Shown one piece after another: positions 58,863 through 64,000 of a stretch of DNA of 64,000 nucleotides. The position numbers were made by a program, and so were the translations under genes. How positions within the stretch are numbered: the first letter of the stretch is position 1; each line of letters starts with the position of its first letter. The DNA is from Candidatus Gastranaerophilales bacterium (GTDB lineage: Bacteria; Cyanobacteriota; Vampirovibrionia; Gastranaerophilales; Gastranaerophilaceae): the NCBI GenBank assembly GCA_016280955.1, contig JAEEHV010000006.1:62001-126000 (forward strand), written 5' to 3'. The notes under the pieces are model-generated. The model made no database searches, was not told where the DNA came from, and saw nothing but the letters and a program-made list of their open reading frames with translations.

Positions 58863-59579
58863 ATGGGAATTGAAGTTAAAAATCTCGTAAAATCATTTAA
58901 TAATAAAGTTATACTGGATGATATTTCCTTCAAAGTTAATGACGGAAAAATATTATCAATAGTCGGATTTAGCGGTTCGGGGAAAAGTACGGTATTAAAA
59001 TTAATAAGCGGACTGATTGAAAAAGACTCAGGAGAAATCATTACCTCAGGCGGTGATATTGCAATGGTTTTTCAATACTCAGCATTGTTTGATTCCCTAA
59101 ACGTATTTGATAATATTTCTTTTGCACTAAGAGAAAGAAAAGATTTGAGGGGTAAATATACAGAAAGAGAATTAAAAAAAATTGTAGCAGAAAAACTTGA
59201 ATTGGTAGGATTATCAGGTATAGAAAACAAGTTTCCGTCAGAATTATCAGGCGGTATGCAAAAACGTGTAAGTTTTGCACGTGCTATTGTTACCGAACCT
59301 AAAATTATACTGTACGATGAACCGACAGCAGGCTTAGATCCGATATCTTCAACACTTATTGAAGATTATATAGTAAGATTAAAAAATGAAACACATGCCG
59401 CATCAATTGTAGTAACACACCAAATGTCCACAATTCGAAGGACGGCAGATTCAGTATTAATGTTGTATAATGGACATGCAGTTTTTGAAGGAACACCTGA
59501 TGAACTCTGCAAAGAAGAAACACCATATACAAAGCAATTTGTAGAAGCGGCACTTGAAGGTCCTATGAAAATGAATTAA
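58863..59579 (+). CDS. mlaF: MlaF-like lipid ABC transporter ATP-binding protein
   Basis: The 238-residue ATPase has Walker A GFSGSGKST, the Q-loop in MVFQYSALFDSL, signature LSGGMQKRV, Walker B IILYDEPTAGLD and an H-loop in VVTHQMS. SALFDSL after the Q-loop is typical of MlaF. AGAGGA precedes the ATG, and it lies 15 bases after mlaE. Confidence 0.94.
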   Translation: MGIEVKNLVKSFNNKVILDDISFKVNDGKILSIVGFSGSGKSTVLKLISGLIEKDSGEIITSGGDIAMVFQYSALFDSLNVFDNISFALRERKDLRGKYTERELKKIVAEKLELVGLSGIENKFPSELSGGMQKRVSFARAIVTEPKIILYDEPTAGLDPISSTLIEDYIVRLKNETHAASIVVTHQMSTIRRTADSVLMLYNGHAVFEGTPDELCKEETPYTKQFVEAALEGPMKMN

Positions 59580-59594
59580 AGAGGTTTTAATAAT

Positions 59595-60950
59595 ATGAAA
59601 ATATCATCATCATTTAAAGTTGGAATTTTGGCTATTATATCAATAGCAATGTTGTTGTTTACAATATTATGGATAAAAGGACGTTCATTTTCATCAGCAG
59701 AAAGAATTGAAGTCCGTTTTAAAGATGTAAACGGTATGCGCCCAGGTTCCGGTGTACAAATGATGGGATTGAGGGTAGGACAGGTTGAAGATATTATACC
59801 TGTTGTTGACGGTGAATCAAGTTATGTAAAAATGAGATTCGTTATAACCGAGCCCGGAATTACAATTCCTAAAGCTTCAACACTTTCAATACAACAATCA
59901 GGACTTATCGGGGAACAGTTCCTTGAAATAACTCCGCCTAAATTGCGTTCTGTTTATATACCTGTTGTTGATAAAACATTGATTCTTGATAATGCAGATG
60001 TAGAAATTAAACTTGATGATAAATATTATACGGTCGGAAAAGTTAAAGGCTCACAAATAATGACATCAAAGCTGGTGCCGCTTGAGCTTTCAGACACAAT
60101 TAAAACAAATTATGCTTATAAAGTTGATTATGTGGTTAACCTGCCGGGATTAAGACTACCGCATTTTATGAAAGGCAGCATTGTAACAACCGATAATGTT
60201 AAGAAACTGCGGATTGAACCGCTTGATGGTTCTATGCTTCCATATCCGCAGCAGACCTCGCCATATACAATAGTAGAACCTATGAGATTGGCTACATTTA
60301 TGGATTTACAATATCAGGCAGCCGAATCGCTGACTGAAATGAGCAAAATGGTTAACGATTTAATGAACGATAAAATGATTGCAGAAATAAGACAATCTGT
60401 TACAAACTTTAAAGACTTAACGGCACAGGCTACAACAACACTTCAAAAAACCGAAAAACTTATTGATACATCAAGAAATGATATCGATGCAATTTTATGG
60501 ATGATGAGTGATGTCGCAAACAGCTTTAACAAACTTACTGCCAATATTAACGGTATAATCGGAGATGAAAAATTCAAACCGACATTATACCAAACTGCAG
60601 ATTCTTTATCAAAACTATCAGATGAACTAACTCCAATACTCGGCGAAATTGATGCAAAAGCATTTGCAGAAGATTTGAATGCTGTTATGTCAAACATGAA
60701 AGAGATATCAAACTCTGTTAATAATATGACAAAAGACGAAAAACTTAAAAATAAAATTACGACTTCAATTGATAATTTGAATTCTACAATGTACGAAGTC
60801 TCTACTGCACTGGAAACTATTAACGGAGAAAGAGGCGATAAAGAAAACTTAAAACAAATAATGACTGACACCTCTGAAACAGTTGCAAATCTTAGAAAAT
60901 TCTCAGAAAAATTGAATAAGCGCTTCCTGTTATTCAGATTAATGTTCTAA
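59595..60950 (+). CDS. mlaD: MlaD-family MCE-domain substrate-binding protein
   Basis: A single N-terminal membrane helix (FKVGILAIISIAMLLFTILW) anchors a periplasmic MCE domain: VRFKDVNGMRPGSGVQMMGLRVG, then LSIQQSGLIGEQFLEI. A second beta region and a long helical C-terminal tail (TEMSKMVNDLMNDKMIAEIR; LNSTMYEVSTALETI) follow. At 451 residues it is much longer than E. coli MlaD and closer to cyanobacterial/TGD2-like forms; the tail may form a tunnel or reach the outer membrane. GAGG precedes the ATG. Confidence 0.92.
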   Translation: MKISSSFKVGILAIISIAMLLFTILWIKGRSFSSAERIEVRFKDVNGMRPGSGVQMMGLRVGQVEDIIPVVDGESSYVKMRFVITEPGITIPKASTLSIQQSGLIGEQFLEITPPKLRSVYIPVVDKTLILDNADVEIKLDDKYYTVGKVKGSQIMTSKLVPLELSDTIKTNYAYKVDYVVNLPGLRLPHFMKGSIVTTDNVKKLRIEPLDGSMLPYPQQTSPYTIVEPMRLATFMDLQYQAAESLTEMSKMVNDLMNDKMIAEIRQSVTNFKDLTAQATTTLQKTEKLIDTSRNDIDAILWMMSDVANSFNKLTANINGIIGDEKFKPTLYQTADSLSKLSDELTPILGEIDAKAFAEDLNAVMSNMKEISNSVNNMTKDEKLKNKITTSIDNLNSTMYEVSTALETINGERGDKENLKQIMTDTSETVANLRKFSEKLNKRFLLFRLMF

Positions 60951-60968
60951 TCTAATACTTTAGTATGA

Positions 60969-60997
60969 TTGACAAATTAATTATATAGAGTTATATT
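60969..60997 (+). promoter_or_regulatory. Sigma-70 promoter of the small glycine-zipper gene
   Basis: TTGACA (60969-60974), a 17-base spacer and TATATT (60992-60997) form a strong promoter, giving a roughly 40-base leader before ATG 61046. Confidence 0.75.
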
Positions 60998-61045
60998 AGA
61001 CAAGGACACTAGATTAGAAACGAGATATAGAAAGGAGCGTGTGTG

Positions 61046-61321
61046 ATGAGAATTAATCCTATTTCTATTTCGCAGTATAGACCTGTGAAAAATCAAAATG
61101 TAAGAAGAAACACCGCTGAAACACAAAATGTAAACTTTAAAGGCGGCTGGGGTGGCGGCATTGGTGCTACTATCGGTGGCTTGGCAGGATTTGGCTTAGG
61201 AACACTGTTAACACTTAGTACCGGTGGTTTGGCAGCACCATTATTATTTTCAATGGGCGGATGTGCAGCCGGTTCAATAAGCGGAGCAGGAATTGAAGAT
61301 AAATTCAAACGTTCAAAATAA
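61046..61321 (+). CDS. Small glycine-zipper protein with N-terminal NVNFKG peptide
   Basis: The 91-residue protein begins MRINPISISQYRP and reaches QNVNFKGGWGG at residues 27-37. The rest is a glycine-rich hydrophobic hairpin (IGATIGGLAGFGLGTLLTLS; LAAPLLFSMGGCAAGSISGA) with a basic end (DKFKRSK). It would insert in a membrane or oligomerise by glycine-zipper packing. AGGAG lies eight bases before ATG 61046; a GTG one codon earlier is less likely. It has its own promoter and terminator, so it is a single-gene unit. Confidence 0.75.
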   Translation: MRINPISISQYRPVKNQNVRRNTAETQNVNFKGGWGGGIGATIGGLAGFGLGTLLTLSTGGLAAPLLFSMGGCAAGSISGAGIEDKFKRSK

Positions 61322-61349
61322 TTATCATTTTGAAAATATAAAAAATTAA

Positions 61350-61381
61350 AATCCTTTTGAGCTTTTGCTCGAGGATTTTTT
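61350..61381 (+). terminator. Intrinsic terminator
   Basis: ATCCT/AGGAT and GAGC/GCTC stems stack around a TTTT loop and are followed by TTTTT. It ends the transcript of the small gene at 61046-61321. Confidence 0.85.
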
Positions 61382-61424
61382 AGTGTAAAATGATATAGGG
61401 GTAATGAGTGCAGGAGGTAAAAAT

Positions 61425-62228
61425 ATGCAACAGACGGCTGCTGAATATATATTACAGCAAATAAACGGGTTCAAACCGGAAATTGGAATAATTCTTGGTT
61501 CGGGCTTAGGAGAACTTGCTGATAAATATTGCGACATCCAAATAGACTACAAAGACATTCCAGGTTTTGAGGCATCAACAGTCGTAGGGCATAAAGGTAA
61601 GCTGGTTTTTGCGGAAATAAGCGGCAAAAAAGTTGTAATGATGCAGGGCAGATTCCATTTTTATGAAGGACATTCAATACAAAAAGTCGTGTTACCGGTT
61701 AAAGTAATGAAAAAGCTCGGAGTTAAAACATTAATAATTACAAATGCTGCAGGTGGTGTAAATGCTTCATTTAAGCCATCAGATTTAATGGTTATAACAG
61801 ATCACATAAATATGATGGGAACAAATCCGTTAATCGGTGCAAATGATGACAGCATAGGTGAAAGATTCCCGGACATGAGCGAAGTATATGCTCAAGAATA
61901 TGTAGATTTGGTTAAAAAAATTGGAAACGATTTGGGTATAGATATGCAGGAAGGTGTATATATGGCACTAACAGGTCCTTCTTATGAAACACCTGCTGAA
62001 GTAAATATGGCAAGAATTTTAGGTGCAGATGCAGTCGGTATGTCAACTGTACCGGAAGCAATTACAGCAAAATGGGCAGGAATGAACGTTATCGGAATAA
62101 GTTGTATATGTAATTCCGCTGCAGGTGTAAGTACGGTAGGATTATCTCATGAAGATGTCATAAGAGCTGCCGGAATTGCTAAAGATAAATTTATGACTCT
62201 TGTTAAGGAGGTAATTAAAAAACTGTAA
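61425..62228 (+). CDS. punA: Purine nucleoside phosphorylase (trimeric type)
   Basis: This enzyme phosphorolyses purine nucleosides for salvage. Motifs are complete: IILGSGLGELAD, VGHKGKLVF, MQGRFHFYEGH, TNAAGGVN, LTGPSYETPAE, GMSTVPEA and CNSAAG. The 267-residue length fits the trimeric PunA/XapA class. ATG 61425 is preceded by a perfect AGGAGG at eight bases; an upstream ATG at 61404 lacks one. It is translationally coupled to the S4-domain gene. Confidence 0.94.
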   Translation: MQQTAAEYILQQINGFKPEIGIILGSGLGELADKYCDIQIDYKDIPGFEASTVVGHKGKLVFAEISGKKVVMMQGRFHFYEGHSIQKVVLPVKVMKKLGVKTLIITNAAGGVNASFKPSDLMVITDHINMMGTNPLIGANDDSIGERFPDMSEVYAQEYVDLVKKIGNDLGIDMQEGVYMALTGPSYETPAEVNMARILGADAVGMSTVPEAITAKWAGMNVIGISCICNSAAGVSTVGLSHEDVIRAAGIAKDKFMTLVKEVIKKL

Positions 62229-62473
62229 TGAGGTTAGATAAATTCTTAAAAGTATCCAGACTAATTAAAAGACGAACTGTTGCAAACACCGTATCTGAAA
62301 TGGGCAGAGTGCTCGTAAACGGTAATGTTGCTAAACCCGCAAAACAGATTAAAATCGGTGACATTATAGAGATAGAATATGCTAACAAGACTGAAAAATA
62401 TGAAGTGCTAACAGTACCTAACGGAAATGTCAGCATACAGGAAGCTGAAAATTTATATAAACACTGTATCTAA
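62228..62473 (+). CDS. RqcP/HslR-type S4-domain RNA-binding protein
   Basis: The 81-residue protein is almost wholly an S4 domain: RLDKFLKVSRLIKRRTVANT, then GRVLVNGNVAKPAKQIKIGD. Small S4 proteins of this type (RqcP/YabO) bind stalled 50S subunits with RqcH during ribosome-associated quality control, or recycle nascent chains (Hsp15). Its start overlaps the stop of the phosphorylase gene (TAATG). Confidence 0.85.
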   Translation: MRLDKFLKVSRLIKRRTVANTVSEMGRVLVNGNVAKPAKQIKIGDIIEIEYANKTEKYEVLTVPNGNVSIQEAENLYKHCI

Positions 62474-62569
62474 TGTAACATTTACCACTAAAAATATACA
62501 ATCCACTAATTTTTTTGAAATCTTTATTATATAATATAAGTGTCAAAAATTTCTAATGAATGGAGAATT

Positions 62570-63226
62570 ATGGAAAGTATATTAGCTACGATAAGTGCCT
62601 GGTTTAAATCGATGGGCATTCAGGGATTAATAATAAATGCAGGAATAGAGAGCTGCCTTCCGGGTTTTCCGCTGCCACCTGATGTATTATTAATAGCAAT
62701 GAATCTGTCAAACCCTAATAAGGCACTTCTATTTGCATTAATATGTACTTTAGGTTCGGTAACCGGTGGTGCAGTCGGATATCTAATAGGGAGATTTGGC
62801 GGCAGACCGCTTATTAACAAACTTTTTTCAAAAAAAGCAGACAAATTTCAAGCAGTTGAAGCACTCTATGAACAATATGGTTCTCTTGCCGTATTTTTCT
62901 CAGCATTTTCTCCAATACCATATAACATTTTTACAATAGCAAGCGGTATTTTGAAAATGAATTTTTTAAAGTTTCTCGGTGTGAGTTTTTTAGGAAGAGG
63001 CGGTAGATTTTTCCTTGTAAGTATTGTGCTTATGCTGTTTGGTGAAATAATCAAGCAATACCTGAATTATGTAATAATTGGAGTAACAGTACTGCTTATC
63101 GGATTTTTTGTAATAATATATAAAAAAAGACATTCAATAATTTCAAAAAATGAATCCGATATAACATTAATAGAAAACAAACCTGCAAAAGAAAATGAAA
63201 ATACGGAGCAAACAATATGCCAATAA
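62570..63226 (+). CDS. VTT/DedA-like (SNARE-associated) membrane protein
   Basis: Four to five membrane helices and the VTT-type motif set are present: FPLPPDVLLIAMNL, GSVTGGAVGYLIGRFGGRP, and FFSAFSPIPYNIFTIASGI followed by a GRGGRFF segment. Relatives (YqaA/DedA) act in lipid scrambling or membrane homeostasis. The C-terminus is a charged cytoplasmic tail. The start is ATG 62570, with TGGAG upstream; the GTG at 62540 falls at the expected transcript start below TATAAT (62530-62535). It overlaps the following gene by ten bases. Confidence 0.82.
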   Translation: MESILATISAWFKSMGIQGLIINAGIESCLPGFPLPPDVLLIAMNLSNPNKALLFALICTLGSVTGGAVGYLIGRFGGRPLINKLFSKKADKFQAVEALYEQYGSLAVFFSAFSPIPYNIFTIASGILKMNFLKFLGVSFLGRGGRFFLVSIVLMLFGEIIKQYLNYVIIGVTVLLIGFFVIIYKKRHSIISKNESDITLIENKPAKENENTEQTICQ

Positions 63227-63633
63227 TTAATGAAAATTTTATTATTAATACAAACGGAAATACAGATATAATCAATATCACAAAACATATACAAAATTGT
63301 GTATACAAACACGAACTAAAAGATGCATTAGTCTGTATTTCTATTCAGGGCAGCACGTCAGCTGTAACAACCATTGAATATGAACCGGGACTGATAAAAG
63401 ATTTACAGCAGGCAATGGAAAGAATAGCTCCATCAAGCATTGAATACCACCATGATGAAATCTGGCACGACGGTAACGGATATGCTCATGTACGTGCAGC
63501 ACTTGTCGGAAGTTCGGTTAATATTGCTTTAAAAGACGGTCTTCTCAATCTGGGAACCTGGCAACAGGTGGTTTTGATGGATTTTGACAACAAAGAACGT
63601 TCAAGAAATATTACGGTTCAGATTGTATATTAA
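63217..63633 (+). CDS. YjbQ/UPF0047 family protein
   Basis: The 138-residue protein matches the YjbQ family: IQGSTSAVTTIEYEPGL, YHHDEIWHDGNGYAHVRAALVG and a final LGTWQQVVLMDFDN. Conserved histidines form a metal-like site, and some members show weak thiamin-phosphate-synthase activity; the true role is unknown. It overlaps the membrane-protein gene by ten bases and ends six bases from the convergent hydrolase gene. Confidence 0.9.
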   Translation: MPIINENFIINTNGNTDIINITKHIQNCVYKHELKDALVCISIQGSTSAVTTIEYEPGLIKDLQQAMERIAPSSIEYHHDEIWHDGNGYAHVRAALVGSSVNIALKDGLLNLGTWQQVVLMDFDNKERSRNITVQIVY

Positions 63634-63639
63634 CAAATC

Positions 63640-64000
63640 TTATTTAATTAGCGACTGAACTTCTTTAAATTTAACATGTTTTGAACTTCTTAACCACTCG
63701 AACAAAGCAATCTCAGTAGTAATAATTTTACCGCCATTTGATTTAATTCTGTCAATACCGGCATTGTGTTCAAGTTCTGAACGACTGCCGCAAGCATCGG
63801 AAATTACATACACTTCATATCCTTTTTCAACCAATGAATTTATAGTCTGACTTACACAAATATGGGTTTCAATTCCAAAAACAACAATCTGACGTTTTTT
63901 TGATTTTACGATAGTATTAATAATATCGGGATTTTCCAATGCCGAAAAGGATGTTTTTTCAAAGTAAGCGGCAGGTTTCGTATACACATTCTTAATGACA
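63640..64000 (-). CDS. Isochorismatase-family cysteine hydrolase (C-terminal part, truncated by window edge)
   Basis: The frame is open to the window edge, so the N-terminus with the catalytic aspartate lies outside. The visible ~120 residues contain FGIETHICVSQTINSLVEKG, where the cysteine is the family nucleophile, and YEVYVISDACGSRSELEHN, a YcaC-like hallmark. It probably hydrolyses a small amide or acts as a hydrolase of unknown substrate. It is convergent with the YjbQ-family gene. Confidence 0.85.
   Translation of the reverse strand, partial: VIKNVYTKPAAYFEKTSFSALENPDIINTIVKSKKRQIVVFGIETHICVSQTINSLVEKGYEVYVISDACGSRSELEHNAGIDRIKSNGGKIITTEIALFEWLRSSKHVKFKEVQSLIK

Noticed and set aside
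60443-60871. Antisense reading frame (142 codons) inside the mlaD-like gene
   Set aside because: It is a shadow of a helical, Ser/Thr-rich sense region, with composition (Ser/Phe/Ile-rich) unlike real proteins here and no start signals.
1-64000. tRNA or rRNA genes, insertion sequences, prophage or integrated elements
   Set aside because: Gaps between genes are mostly below 250 bp and none shows a cloverleaf, rRNA similarity, transposase, integrase or flanking repeats.

Overview
The window is visibly AT-rich and tightly packed. It holds 61 protein-coding genes (59 complete, plus one cut at each edge) and no rRNA, tRNA, CRISPR array, insertion sequence or prophage that I can recognise. The gene set suggests a gut-type member of the Vampirovibrionia/Melainabacteria (Candidatus Gastranaerophilales), a non-photosynthetic sister lineage of Cyanobacteria. 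The grounds are a Ycf45-type ATPase with a C-terminal R3H domain (a cyanobacterial/plastid family), a diderm envelope toolkit (TolC/RND efflux, Mla-type lipid transport, lipoproteins), very low G+C, and several lineage-type proteins of unknown function that carry a short N-terminal Phe-Lys-Gly-like peptide. The taxonomic call is inference; no marker tree was possible.

Layout. 1-1142: mutL, cut by the left edge. 1314-2453: a 2-hydroxyacyl-CoA-dehydratase/activase-like protein. 2455-8405: a complete tripartite RND efflux pump. 8519-18622: a long minus-strand block with Ycf45/R3H ATPase, small unknown proteins, rsmD, a bioD-like gene, glgC, an unusual AAA+ ATPase, an HTH/zinc-ribbon protein, gcvPB and a sigma factor. 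18767-26135: a plus-strand block with a phosphoesterase, an MBL-fold hydrolase, a TPR lipoprotein, three lineage-type genes (one with a PHP domain), ribF and an Fmt-like formyltransferase. 26137-29149: a zinc alcohol dehydrogenase, lgt, and two exported proteins. 29259-36185: dnaE, a TPR protein, pth and ffh. 36245-48262: lineage-type proteins, galE, an orphan histidine kinase, a FliO-like protein, a NeuB-like synthase with a KdsC-like phosphatase, pnuC, gltX, a thioredoxin-fold protein and fabI. 48263-48675 is the only gene-free stretch over 300 bp and contains a candidate structured RNA. 48676-56104: small proteins, a divergent GH13 enzyme, a large membrane protein divergent from a putative zincin, and a secreted protein. 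56186-63633: nanE-nanK, an mlaE-F-D operon, a glycine-zipper protein, purine nucleoside phosphorylase, RqcP-like S4 protein, a VTT-domain membrane protein and a YjbQ-family protein. 63640-64000: an isochorismatase-family hydrolase, cut by the right edge.

Four signals lie beyond the gene list. (1) A set of otherwise unrelated proteins share an N-terminal (V/I/T)(N/S/D)F(K/S)(G/S)-like peptide. (2) Several genes have an extended -10 element placed exactly six bases before the start codon with no Shine-Dalgarno, which predicts leaderless mRNAs. (3) Direct repeats of GTAAA/TTTAC with five-base spacing sit about 70-125 bp upstream of at least eight genes. (4) A three-way-junction RNA candidate lies upstream of fabI. 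Eight of nine convergent gene pairs abut or overlap with no intrinsic terminator. GlcNAc/ManNAc-6-phosphate and nonulosonate enzymes at two loci could form a phosphorylated, NANS-like sialic-acid route.
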